Shown here: positions 1 through 7,168 of the stretch, one piece after another
How the letters are laid out: each line of letters starts with the position of its first letter
Position numbering within the stretch: the stretch's first letter is position 1
From: Planctomycetaceae bacterium
GTDB lineage: Bacteria; Planctomycetota; Planctomycetia; Pirellulales; UBA1268
NCBI GenBank assembly: GCA_003488325.1
Contig: DNLZ01000492.1
Coordinates: 1,506-10,526, forward strand
Reading direction: 5' to 3'
Length of the DNA: 9,021 nucleotides
Translations under genes and position numbers: made by a program
Notes under the pieces: generated by a model
Seen by the model: the letters and a program-made list of their open reading frames with translations, nothing else
Database searches by the model: none
Told to the model about the DNA's origin: nothing

Positions 1-51
1 CGCGGCGACCGTGCCGGAGGCGAGGCTCGTGTCGATGGCGAGCGTTCTCAT
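1..51 (-). CDS. tsaB: Probable TsaB, N-terminal 17 codons only (tRNA t6A biosynthesis)
   Basis: The reverse complement begins ATG at 51 and reads MRTLAIDTSLASGTVAA up to the window edge, where the gene is cut off. The (M)xxLAIDTS start followed by a small-residue stretch is the hallmark N-terminal strand and turn of the ASKHA-fold protein TsaB. In that family TsaB partners TsaD and TsaE to add threonylcarbamoyl to A37 of ANN-decoding tRNAs in the cytoplasm. On the minus strand a GGAG Shine-Dalgarno (64 to 61) lies 9 bases before this ATG. That favours it over an in-frame ATG six codons upstream (MPERPP-). The gene is divergent from the metallophosphoesterase. Only 17 residues are visible, so TsaD or another ASKHA protein cannot be fully excluded, although TsaD normally starts differently. 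Confidence 0.68.
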   Translation of the reverse strand, partial: MRTLAIDTSLASGTVAA

Positions 52-95
52 CGGCGGCCGCTCCGGCATGCCCACCGACACGATCGACGGCGTTC

Positions 96-124
96 TTGAC
101 CGCTCTCGGGGGCAGTCGTACCCT
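96..124 (+). promoter_or_regulatory. Candidate sigma-70-type promoter for the metallophosphoesterase gene
   Basis: TTGACC at 96-101 matches the -35 consensus at 5 of 6 positions. A 17-base spacer separates it from TACCCT at 119-124, a weak -10 match at 3 of 6. Transcription would begin near 131, giving a leader of about 60 bases before the GTG start at 193. This would put the alternative ATG at 127 at or upstream of the transcript start. It lies in the 141-base divergent region between tsaB and the phosphoesterase. Consensus matching alone is weak evidence in GC-rich DNA. Confidence 0.4.
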
Positions 125-192
125 CCATGGGTCGCCGTCGCGGCGCCGCCACCTCACCCGGCGGGTACCCCCTGCCAGGGATCGGAACGATT

Positions 193-963
193 GTGAAGCG
201 GGCGATCATCAGCGACATTCACGGCAACCTCGAGGCGCTCCAGGCCGTCCTCGAGGATATCGAGCGGGAACGCGTCGACACCATCACCTGCCTCGGCGAC
301 ATCGTCGGCTACGGTCCCGACCCGTGCGCCTGTGCGCGGCTCGTGCAGCAGCGGTGCGGGCTCGTGATTCTCGGCAATCACGACCAGGGGGCCCTCTTCG
401 ATCCCGACGGATTCAACGTGCGGGCCGACCGGGCGATCCGTTGGACGCGGGGCCAGCTCGAGGTCCACGATCGGCTGCCGCGCAACGCGTCCGACCAGAT
501 CAGCGATTTTCTCGGCGAGCTGCCGCGGTCGCACGTGGAGGGGGACGTGCAGTTCGTCCACGGCTCGCCGCGCCGCCCCCTCGACGAATATGTCTTCCCG
601 GAGGATGTCTACAACCAGCTCAAGATGATGCACATCTTCGAGCTGGTCGGTCGGTACTGCTTCCAGGGGCACACGCACATCCCCGGCATCTTCACGACCG
701 CGCCGGACTTCGTCTCACCGGCGGTGCCGCGGTCGGACACGGAAGTCTGCCTGCCGCTGCCGCCGGACAAGGCGATGATCAACGTCGGCTCGGTCGGCCA
801 GCCGCGCGACGGCGATCCCCGCGCGTGCTACGTGATCCTCGAGGACGAGCGACAGGTGCGGTTCCGGCGGATCGAGTACCCATGGGCCGAGACGGCCCGC
901 AAGATCCACGCCATTCCCGACCTCGACAACTTTCTCGGCGACCGTCTCGAGAAGGGCCAGTAG
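193..963 (+). CDS. Metallophosphoesterase, YfcE/MJ0936-type (calcineurin-like) phosphodiesterase family
   Basis: This 256-residue cytoplasmic protein shows the complete ordered signature of a calcineurin-like metallophosphoesterase: D8-I-H10-G-N, G-D36, G-N62-H63-D64, V-H123-G-S and G-H160-T-H162. These residues should bind two metal ions and catalyse phosphoester hydrolysis. The late GSVGQPRDGDPRA block (about 199-211) is typical of the compact YfcE/MJ0936 branch (Metallophos_2 type). The length is slightly larger than short YfcE proteins. The physiological substrate cannot be read from the sequence. GTG 193 is chosen because VKRAIISDIHGN puts the first strand right at the N-terminus, as is normal for the family, and GGA lies 6 bases upstream. 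An in-frame ATG at 127 would add 22 Pro/Gly/Arg-rich residues with no family counterpart. No signal peptide is seen. It is divergent from tsaB and 90 bases upstream of yidC. Confidence 0.88.
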   Translation: MKRAIISDIHGNLEALQAVLEDIERERVDTITCLGDIVGYGPDPCACARLVQQRCGLVILGNHDQGALFDPDGFNVRADRAIRWTRGQLEVHDRLPRNASDQISDFLGELPRSHVEGDVQFVHGSPRRPLDEYVFPEDVYNQLKMMHIFELVGRYCFQGHTHIPGIFTTAPDFVSPAVPRSDTEVCLPLPPDKAMINVGSVGQPRDGDPRACYVILEDERQVRFRRIEYPWAETARKIHAIPDLDNFLGDRLEKGQ

Positions 964-1053
964 GGCTTGGATGACGGACGTGTGCCGCCTCCGCCCGGGT
1001 GTGCTACACCAACGGTGATCGCACCAGGGATTTCGCAGCGCGGGAGACGGCTC

Positions 1054-3339
1054 GTGGAACGCAGGCATCTCACCTTCATCGCCGTGGCGCTGGCCATCAT
1101 CGTGGCCGGTCAGGCGCTGCAGGCCTGGCTGTTCCCGCCGCCGGTGAAGCCCCCCGCGCCGGAAAGCCGCGAGGTCGTCGAGCCGGAATCGCCGGCCCCC
1201 GCGCCGGAAGGCGCGTCCGCCGACGTCGCCGATGCGGCCGCGGAGCCGAAGCCGGAGGATCCGGCCGGCGCGGATGCGGCGCGCGAGCGGCGCACGCTCG
1301 GATCGCTCGACGCCGCCGACCCGGCGCGGATGCTCGTCACGCTCACCAGTCGGGGCGCGGCCGTCGAGCGGATCGAACTGGCGGATCCACGGTTTCACGA
1401 TCAGGACGACCGGTCAGGGTACGTCGGGCATCTCGCTCCGGTCGCCGGAGCCGCGGGGTGCCGGCTCGGAGTGGTCGGCGACGGCACACCGGCCGCCCGC
1501 GCCGGACTCCGGGCGGGCGACGAGGTGGTGCGCGTCGACGGGCTCGCGACTCCCGATCCGCGCACGCTGCGCGATCTTCTGGCCGCCACCCGCCCCGGTC
1601 AGCGACTCGCGGTCGAGTTCGTGCGTGACGGAGGCACGATGTCCTGCGAGCTCGAGACGGCACGGCGCCCGCTCGAGGTGGTGCGGCCCGAGCATCGTGC
1701 CGAACCGGTCGCCGACCCCGACGGCGACACGCACGATCCACTTTCGTTCCTGCTCTCGCTGGAACGCCGTGACGGCCGCACGCGTCGCGAAAGCGCGGCG
1801 GATCTGCCCGGGCACGAGCTCGCGGATGTCGACTGGACGACGGCCCCGACGGCGGACGGCAACGGCGTGCGGTTCACGCGGTCCCTCCCCGGCGGCCTGA
1901 CGATCGCCAAGGAGTATCGGATCGCCGCGCCGCCTGACGCCGCGCAGGAGACCGGCTACCGGCTCGGACTGACGGTCGAGGTGCGGTCGCCGGAGCGCGA
2001 GACGGTGATCGTGTACGCGCTCGATGGCCCCACCGGCCTGCCGACCGAGGGATGGTGGTATGCGCAGCGGGTCGGCCCCGAGATGTTCGGCGGCCTCGCC
2101 GTCCGCGACGTCGTCATGCGGTTCACCGGCGAGAAGAGCGCGCTCGTCAGCGGGCTCAAGATCGCCGATGGATCGCTCGAGCATCCGTCTTCGGCGATCC
2201 TGGAAGGCAAGCCTCTCGCCTTCGCGGGCGTCGACTCCCTCTATTTCGCCTCGGCCGTCCTTCCGGTCGTCGGTGCCGACGCGCCGGACCTGGCGGAGGT
2301 GCGGCCGCGCGCCGTCGGCAGCGTGCCCGAGGGGGCGCGCCGCAAGCTCGTCGATGTGACCGCGCGGCTCGTGTCGCGCGAGCTCACCGTCGCACCGGAC
2401 GCCCCGGTGACACACCGCTACGAGATCTTCGCGGGCCCGAAGCAGCCGGAGCTCCTGCGCGGGTTCGGGGGAGCGGGCGGCGGCATGGAGGACCTCGTCT
2501 ACTACGGCTGGTTCGGCTGGGTCGCCCGGCCGCTCACGGCCATCCTGCACGGGCTGCATGCGGTCGTGCGCAACTACGGTATCGCCATCCTCCTGCTCAC
2601 CGTGATCGTGCGCGGGGCGATGTTTCCGGTGAGCCGCAAGCAGGCGCTCTCCTCGCAGAAGATGCAGGTGCTGCAGCCGGAGATGAAGGCGATCGCCGAG
2701 AAGTACAAGAACGATCCCGAGAAGCGCACCCGGGCCACCCAGGAGCTCTGGCGGAAGCACAACTACAACCCGATGGGCGGCTGCCTGCTCGTCTTCATCC
2801 AGATCCCGATCTTCATGGGCCTCTACCGCGCGTTGGCCACCGACGTCGAGCTGCGGCAGGCCCCGCTCTTTTCGTCGGCGATCCGCTGGTGCTCGAACCT
2901 GGCGGCCCCCGACATGTTCCTCGACTGGTCCAGCTGGATGCCGTCCTTCCTCGTCGCGCCGGAGGGCTGGCTCGGCCCGTTCCTCAATCTCTTCCCGCTC
3001 GCGACGATCGGCCTGTTCCTCTGGCAGCAGAAGCTCTTCATGCCGCCGGCGATGGACGAGCAGCAGCAGATGCAGCAGCAGGTCATGAACTACATGATGT
3101 GGTTCATGGCGCTCATGTTCTTCAAGGTGCCGTGCGGACTGTGCCTCTACTTCATCGCGTCGAGCCTCTGGGGCATCGCGGAACGCCTGCTGCTGCCGAC
3201 GACGACGCACGCGCCGGCCGGTGCAAGTGGCGTGACGCCGGAGGGCGTGCGGGTCGTGGATGCTCCCGCGGTGCCCGTGCGCACCGGGGCGGCCGACGCC
3301 GCGCGGCAGAAGCGGCAGGCGAGGCGGAAGCCGCGTTGA
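1054..3339 (+). CDS. yidC: Membrane protein insertase YidC with an inserted periplasmic PDZ domain
   Basis: YidC inserts and folds inner-membrane proteins, alone or with SecYEG. This copy has 761 residues. It starts with a short N-terminus and anchor helix (about 4-24), then a Pro/Ala/Glu-rich linker (about 28-80). A PDZ domain follows (about 136-203; GTPAARAGLRAGDEVVRVDG core), then the beta-rich periplasmic domain (to about 470). The conserved 60-kDa insertase core (about 480-715) carries the groove arginine R520 in VIVRGAMFP, a charged cytoplasmic loop (KYKNDPEKR), NPMGGCL before the third helix, and two more hydrophobic helices. A glutamine run (QQQMQQQ, 670-676) precedes the last helix. 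The C-terminal tail ends in a basic QKRQARRKPR stretch, of a kind that can contact ribosomes. GTG 1054 is chosen because VERRHLTF resembles usual YidC starts and GGGAG (1042-1046) lies 7 bases upstream. Earlier in-frame TTG 967 and GTG 1015 lack this. mnmE follows, a classic neighbour. The PDZ insert is the odd feature. Confidence 0.95.
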   Translation: MERRHLTFIAVALAIIVAGQALQAWLFPPPVKPPAPESREVVEPESPAPAPEGASADVADAAAEPKPEDPAGADAARERRTLGSLDAADPARMLVTLTSRGAAVERIELADPRFHDQDDRSGYVGHLAPVAGAAGCRLGVVGDGTPAARAGLRAGDEVVRVDGLATPDPRTLRDLLAATRPGQRLAVEFVRDGGTMSCELETARRPLEVVRPEHRAEPVADPDGDTHDPLSFLLSLERRDGRTRRESAADLPGHELADVDWTTAPTADGNGVRFTRSLPGGLTIAKEYRIAAPPDAAQETGYRLGLTVEVRSPERETVIVYALDGPTGLPTEGWWYAQRVGPEMFGGLAVRDVVMRFTGEKSALVSGLKIADGSLEHPSSAILEGKPLAFAGVDSLYFASAVLPVVGADAPDLAEVRPRAVGSVPEGARRKLVDVTARLVSRELTVAPDAPVTHRYEIFAGPKQPELLRGFGGAGGGMEDLVYYGWFGWVARPLTAILHGLHAVVRNYGIAILLLTVIVRGAMFPVSRKQALSSQKMQVLQPEMKAIAEKYKNDPEKRTRATQELWRKHNYNPMGGCLLVFIQIPIFMGLYRALATDVELRQAPLFSSAIRWCSNLAAPDMFLDWSSWMPSFLVAPEGWLGPFLNLFPLATIGLFLWQQKLFMPPAMDEQQQMQQQVMNYMMWFMALMFFKVPCGLCLYFIASSLWGIAERLLLPTTTHAPAGASGVTPEGVRVVDAPAVPVRTGAADAARQKRQARRKPR

Positions 3340-3414
3340 CCGATCGCGGCCGGCGTGGCCCGCCGCCCCTCAAGGCGCATTCCCGGACGAGCCAGCCGCG
3401 ACGGACCCGAGCCG

Positions 3415-4869
3415 ATGTGGTCTGCGGACGAACTGATCGTCGCCCCCGGCACGGCCGATGGGTCCGGCGCGCGGTCGATCGTGAGGATCGCCGGTGACGG
3501 TCTCGCGTCGCTCCTCGCGTCGCTCTTCCAGCCTTTCGACGCCGGGGGGCATGCTGGGGGCGGATCGCCACCCAGCGTCGTCGCGACGCACCTCGGCGAG
3601 CTCCTTGCCGCCGACTGGGGACCGGTACCCGTGGAGGTGCTCCACTGGCCGGGACCGGCTGGGCCGATCGGTGGGCCCTTGGCGGAGGTGCACCTGCCGT
3701 GCTCGGCGCCGCTCGTCGATGCCCTGATCGCCGCGGCGTGTCGCCACGGCGCGAGGGTGGCCCGCGGGGGAGAGTTCACCCTCCGCGCCTTCCTCGCGGG
3801 CCGGCTCGACCTCGTGCAGGCGGAGGCGGTGCTCGCGGTGGTCGAGGCGGGGACTCCTGCCGAGCTCTCCGCCGCCCTCGACCGTCTGGCGGGCGGCTCC
3901 GGCGCGACCCTCCGGCGGCTGCGGGACGACCTGCTCGACCTGCTCGCCGACGTGGAAGCCTCGATCGACTTCGCGGACGAGACGACCCCCGACGCGTCAC
4001 CCGGGCTCGACGACGAGGGCCGGCACGCGCTCGCCGCCCGGATTGAACGCACGGCTCAAGCCCTGGCCGCCGCGCGTGCCGCCCTCGCAGGGCGGGGCAT
4101 CGCGGGCGCGGATGTGCCGCGCGTCGTCCTCGTCGGGCCACCCAACGTCGGGAAGAGCAGCCTCTACAACGCGCTCACCAAGCGGGATGCGGCGCTCGTG
4201 GCCGACGCCCGCGGCACGACGCGCGACCGGCTCGAGACACGGCTCGAACTCGCGATTCCGGACGCCGGCGCGGCGCCGTGCGTGCTCGTCGATGTGGCGG
4301 GCATGGTGGGCTTCGAGGAGGTGCGGCCGGCGCACCGGAACGCAGACGCTCCCGGGGACGACCCTGCGGTGGAGGCCGAGGCGGTGGCGCGACGCGCGCT
4401 GGCCGACGCCGATGTGGTCGTGGCCTGTCACGATGCGGAGGCGGGCATCCCTCCCCGCGCGGAGCCCTCGCAGCGCCGGCCGCGGATCGACGTCCTGACG
4501 CGCTGCGACCGCGTCGCCATCCCCGGCATGGGCGAGGCGCGCTCGTCGTCCGCCATCATCGCGACGAGCAGCGTCACGGGCGAGGGCCTCGCCGCGCTGA
4601 CCGCCGCGATCGCGACAGCCGTGTCGCGACTCCCGCCGCGAGCGTCGCCCGCGACGGTCAGGCTTGCGGACGGGCTCGACACCGCTGCGGCCGCGGTGGC
4701 GGCGGCGCGCGAGATGATGTCCCGCGACGTCGCCGCGGGCAGCCTCGACGAGGCGCTGCTCGCCGGTCACCTGCGTGTGGCGGCGGAGTCGCTCGGCGAG
4801 GTGACCGGCGTCGAGCTCGGCCCCGACCTGCTCGATCGGGTCTTCTCCCGGCACTGCATCGGCAAGTGA
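3415..4869 (+). CDS. mnmE: tRNA uridine-5-carboxymethylaminomethyl modification GTPase MnmE (divergent G4 motif)
   Basis: MnmE works with MnmG to modify the wobble uridine of several tRNAs, using a methylene-folate one-carbon unit and GTP hydrolysis. This 484-residue protein has the folate-binding N-terminal domain (ARSIVRI, GGEFTLRAFLAGRLDLVQAEAV), a helical domain, and an embedded G domain. G1 is GPPNVGKS (241-248), whose Asn244 matches the potassium-ligand asparagine of E. coli MnmE. G2 is GTTRD (267-271), G3 DVAGM (293-297), and a G5-like TGEG follows. The C-terminus is HCIGK, containing the essential cysteine of the family. G4 reads TRCD (362-365) instead of NKxD, and about 15 extra residues lie between G3 and E320, which aligns with the catalytic E282 of E. 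coli. ATG 3415 gives the family-like start MWSADELIVAPGT. An upstream GTG at 3355 would add 20 basic residues. The gene is 75 bases downstream of yidC and probably co-transcribed. Confidence 0.93.
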   Translation: MWSADELIVAPGTADGSGARSIVRIAGDGLASLLASLFQPFDAGGHAGGGSPPSVVATHLGELLAADWGPVPVEVLHWPGPAGPIGGPLAEVHLPCSAPLVDALIAAACRHGARVARGGEFTLRAFLAGRLDLVQAEAVLAVVEAGTPAELSAALDRLAGGSGATLRRLRDDLLDLLADVEASIDFADETTPDASPGLDDEGRHALAARIERTAQALAAARAALAGRGIAGADVPRVVLVGPPNVGKSSLYNALTKRDAALVADARGTTRDRLETRLELAIPDAGAAPCVLVDVAGMVGFEEVRPAHRNADAPGDDPAVEAEAVARRALADADVVVACHDAEAGIPPRAEPSQRRPRIDVLTRCDRVAIPGMGEARSSSAIIATSSVTGEGLAALTAAIATAVSRLPPRASPATVRLADGLDTAAAAVAAAREMMSRDVAAGSLDEALLAGHLRVAAESLGEVTGVELGPDLLDRVFSRHCIGK

Positions 4870-4884
4870 CCGTCGCCCCGACGG
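4870..4884 (+). terminator. Small GC hairpin directly after the mnmE stop codon
   Basis: CCGTCG (4870-4875) pairs with CGACGG (4879-4884) over a 3-base loop, or as 5 pairs with a 5-base loop, starting on the first base after the TGA. No T-tract follows, so it is not a textbook intrinsic terminator. It sits where transcription of yidC-mnmE would be expected to end, before the separate sugar-acid operon. Short GC hairpins arise easily by chance in this base composition. Confidence 0.25.
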
Positions 4885-4956
4885 CACGCGGCCCGGTGCG
4901 ATGGGCGTCGCGGGCCGTGGGAGGGCTGGACGTGCTTCGCGACCGGCCTCATCGGC

Positions 4957-4962
4957 TATGCT
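4957..4962 (+). promoter_or_regulatory. Weak -10-like element (TATGCT) upstream of the sugar-acid operon
   Basis: TATGCT matches TATAAT at 4 of 6 positions and is the most AT-rich hexamer in the 159-base gap between mnmE and the dehydratase gene. It is 66 bases before the ATG at 5029. I see no convincing -35 element at 16-18 bases spacing, so the call is tentative. The rest of this intergenic stretch shows no riboswitch-like structure or clear operator palindrome. Confidence 0.2.
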
Positions 4963-5028
4963 GCCGCGCGGCACCAGCGGCCTCCGCCCGGACGACCGCC
5001 CGCGGGTGACCATCCGGCGGCACACGCG

Positions 5029-6207
5029 ATGAAGATCCTGCGAGTCGAAAGCCACGTCTGCCACGCGCGCATGCGGAACTGGGTGTTCGTCAAGGTCGTC
5101 ACCGACCAGGACGGGCTCTGGGGATGGGGTGAGGCCACGCTCGAGTGGCACACCCGCGGCATCGTGGGTGCCCTCGAGGACCTGTCGCATCTGCTCGTCG
5201 GCGAGGATCCCACCCGCATCGAGCATCTCTGGCAGATGATGGTGCGGCAGCACTTCTGGCATGGCCATGGCATCGAGCGCGCCACGGCGATCGCGGGCAT
5301 CGATCTCGCCCTCTGGGACATCCTCGGGAAGGTCGCCAATCTCCCCTGCTCGAAGCTGTGGGGAGGCCCGGTCCGCGACCACGTGCGCACCTACTGCCAT
5401 CTGGGCGGCGGCCGCATGGAGGACTTCTACGAGACCGCCGCGGACGACGCGAAGCGGTTCGCCGACCTGGCCCGTCAGGCCGTGTCCGACGGCTTCACGG
5501 CCTTCAAGAGCATGGCGGTGCCTCCCACGATGCCGCTCGAGGGGCTCGGAGCGCTGCGGTGCGCCGAGCAGGCGGTGGCCGCGATGCGCGAGGCCGTGGG
5601 GGAGAGGATCGACATCATGGTCGACTGCCACGCGCGTCCGTCGCCCGCGATGGGCCTGCAATTCGCCAAAGTCCTCGAGCCGTACGGCCTCTACTTTCTC
5701 GAGGAGCCCTGCTGGCCGGAGAACGTCGAGGGACTCCGGGCGATCAAGGCCGCCGTCCGCACGCCGATCGCGACCGGCGAGCGCATCACCCATCTGGCGG
5801 AGTTCGCACGGCTCTTCGCCGCGGGAGCGTGCGACGTGTGCCAGCTCGACATCACCCACTGCGGCGGCCTGTCGGCGGCGCGGCGGATCGCGGCGCTCGT
5901 GGAGGTCCACCGGCTCGCGCTCGCGCCGCACAACCCGCAGGGCCCCGTGAGCACGGCGGCATCGCTCGAATTCGGCTTTTCCCAGCCGAGCTACGTGATC
6001 TGCGAGACCGTGCATGCCGACGTGCCGTGGCGGCAGGACGTCGTGCGCGAGGGGTTCACGGTGGAGCGCGCCGGGCGCATCGTGCGGCCGAACACCCGGC
6101 CGGGGCTCGGCATCGAGATCGACGAGGAGCAGGTGCGTCGGCACCCGTTCCAGCAGGAACAGGTGCTCCGCGTCTTCCACCCGGACGGCAGCGTGGGCGA
6201 CTGGTGA
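5029..6207 (+). CDS. D-galactonate dehydratase-like enolase-superfamily sugar-acid dehydratase
   Basis: Enzymes of this family remove water from an aldonate to give a 2-keto-3-deoxy acid. The 392-residue protein has a capping domain (1 to about 120, with VGWGE-like LWGWGEATLEW and AIAGIDLALWDI) and a TIM-barrel domain. Compared with E. coli DgoD as I recall it, the key residues align at a constant offset of 16: metal ligands D199, E225 and E251 (VDCHAR, LEEP, GERI), general-acid H201, the H301-D274 dyad (APHNP, QLDITH), and E326. The tail RPGLGIEIDE and final SVGDW also match DgoD closely (LTKPGLGVEIDE, SVAEW). The substrate is therefore probably galactonate or a stereochemically related aldonate; other acids such as gluconate or an epimer remain possible. 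No strong Shine-Dalgarno precedes ATG 5029, but the start aligns with DgoD (MKITKI). The lyase gene follows 13 bases downstream, so the two form one operon. Confidence 0.88.
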   Translation: MKILRVESHVCHARMRNWVFVKVVTDQDGLWGWGEATLEWHTRGIVGALEDLSHLLVGEDPTRIEHLWQMMVRQHFWHGHGIERATAIAGIDLALWDILGKVANLPCSKLWGGPVRDHVRTYCHLGGGRMEDFYETAADDAKRFADLARQAVSDGFTAFKSMAVPPTMPLEGLGALRCAEQAVAAMREAVGERIDIMVDCHARPSPAMGLQFAKVLEPYGLYFLEEPCWPENVEGLRAIKAAVRTPIATGERITHLAEFARLFAAGACDVCQLDITHCGGLSAARRIAALVEVHRLALAPHNPQGPVSTAASLEFGFSQPSYVICETVHADVPWRQDVVREGFTVERAGRIVRPNTRPGLGIEIDEEQVRRHPFQQEQVLRVFHPDGSVGDW

Positions 6208-6220
6208 ACGGAGCCGGACC

Positions 6221-7168
6221 ATGAGCGCATCCGTCACCACGCGGCGTCTGGAGGGCGTGCTCCCGATCGTCCACGTGCCGTTCGACGCGGAAGACCGGAT
6301 CGACGAGGCGGATCTGGCCCGGGAGGTCGACTGGATCTTCGCGACCGGCGCGCACGGCCTCGGCACGGGGATGGTGTCGGAGGTGCTGAAGCTCACGACG
6401 GAGGAGCGCCTGAAGCTCGCCGGGCTGCTGGTGCGGCATGCGGCCGGCCGTGGGCCCGTCTTCATGAGCGTGGGTGCGGAGAGCCTCACCGCGGCGCGGA
6501 CCCATGCCGTGGCCGCCGAGGCGGCTGGCTGCGACGCGGTCATGGCGGTGCCCCCGCTGACGACGCCGCTGCCGGCCCCCGCACTCGTCGACTACTTTCA
6601 CGGCATCGCCACGGCCGTGGGGGTGCCCCTGGTGGTGCAGGACGCCTCGGCCTATGTCGGCCAGGCGATCCCGCTCGAGGTGCACGTCGAACTGCTCGAG
6701 CGGCACGGGCCAGAGAAGATCCTCTTCAAGCCCGAGGCGGCGCCGCTCGGTCCGAACCTGTCACGGCTTCGCGACGCGACGGCCGGACGCGCGCGGATCT
6801 TCGAGGGATCCGGCGGCATCCTGCTCGTCGACAGCCATCGCCGCGGAATCGCCGGCACGATGCCGGGGGTCGACCTGCTCGACGGCGTCGTGGCGCTCTG
6901 GAGGGCGCTCGCCTCCGCTGCGGGTGACGACGCCATCTACCGCCTCGCCCTCCCGATCTGCGGCCTGGTGGCGATCCAGATGCAGGCCGGACTCGACGGG
7001 TTTCTGGCCATCGAGAAATACCTGCTCGTGAGGCGCGGACTGTTCCGGTCCGACCGGCGCCGCGGGCCCTGCCGCTGGTCGCTCGACGACGAGACCGCCC
7101 GCGAGGTCGATCGTCTCTTCGCACGCCTCCAGGCAGCGGTGGCTTCCGCATGCGCCACACGATCCTGA
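6221..7168 (+). CDS. DHDPS/N-acetylneuraminate lyase family class I aldolase-like protein with atypical active site
   Basis: This 315-residue protein has the (beta/alpha)8 layout of the DapA/NanA superfamily: the N-terminal GVLPIVHVPFD strand, the GxxSE turn after strand two, the Schiff-base lysine K170 in ILFKPE, and EGSGG...GIAGTMPG late in the barrel. Family members form an imine with pyruvate or a 2-keto acid. Beside a sugar-acid dehydratase the likely role is cleavage, dehydration or another conversion of a 2-keto-3-deoxy acid without prior phosphorylation. Two usual active-site motifs differ: GTTGE becomes GMVSE (50-54), and the YNxP tyrosine position falls at Q140 in VQDASAY. It is therefore unlikely to be the lysine-pathway DapA. 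ATG 6221 has a GGAG (6210-6213) 7 bases upstream and lies 13 bases after the dehydratase. The 3' end overlaps the transporter gene by 19 bases. Confidence 0.82.
   Translation: MSASVTTRRLEGVLPIVHVPFDAEDRIDEADLAREVDWIFATGAHGLGTGMVSEVLKLTTEERLKLAGLLVRHAAGRGPVFMSVGAESLTAARTHAVAAEAAGCDAVMAVPPLTTPLPAPALVDYFHGIATAVGVPLVVQDASAYVGQAIPLEVHVELLERHGPEKILFKPEAAPLGPNLSRLRDATAGRARIFEGSGGILLVDSHRRGIAGTMPGVDLLDGVVALWRALASAAGDDAIYRLALPICGLVAIQMQAGLDGFLAIEKYLLVRRGLFRSDRRRGPCRWSLDDETAREVDRLFARLQAAVASACATRS

Noticed and set aside
11..196. Small 61-codon plus-strand frame in the left intergenic region
   Set aside because: Its first part is antisense to the tsaB start and the rest overlaps the promoter region and leader of the phosphoesterase; no motif or good ribosome site is seen.
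96..974. 292-codon plus-strand frame overlapping the metallophosphoesterase
   Set aside because: It is an Arg/Pro/Ala-rich frame-shifted reading of the same DNA with no motif, whereas the other frame has a complete metallophosphoesterase signature.
967..1053. TTG 967 or GTG 1015 as the yidC start
   Set aside because: They would add Pro/Gly-rich residues before the anchor helix, and neither has a ribosome site as good as GGGAG before GTG 1054.
3061..3081. CAG-type triplet run in yidC as a possible unstable microsatellite
   Set aside because: Two short runs of three CAG codons separated by ATG are too short to suggest slippage; they encode a Gln-rich cytoplasmic stretch before the last membrane helix.
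1414..3210. 598-codon open frame on the minus strand within yidC
   Set aside because: The translation is an Arg/Glu/His-rich shadow of yidC without domain features; the plus strand has clear insertase motifs.
2052..3497. 481-codon plus-strand frame overlapping the yidC 3' half and the mnmE start
   Set aside because: A frame-shifted shadow with Arg/Ala/Pro composition; it spans the yidC-mnmE boundary and has no recognisable domain.
3997..6543. Very long open frame (848 codons) on the minus strand across mnmE, the dehydratase and the lyase gene
   Set aside because: It is antisense to three well-recognised genes, rich in Arg/His/Ala/Asp low-complexity sequence, and matches no family I know. 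High third-position GC suppresses stop codons in opposing frames.
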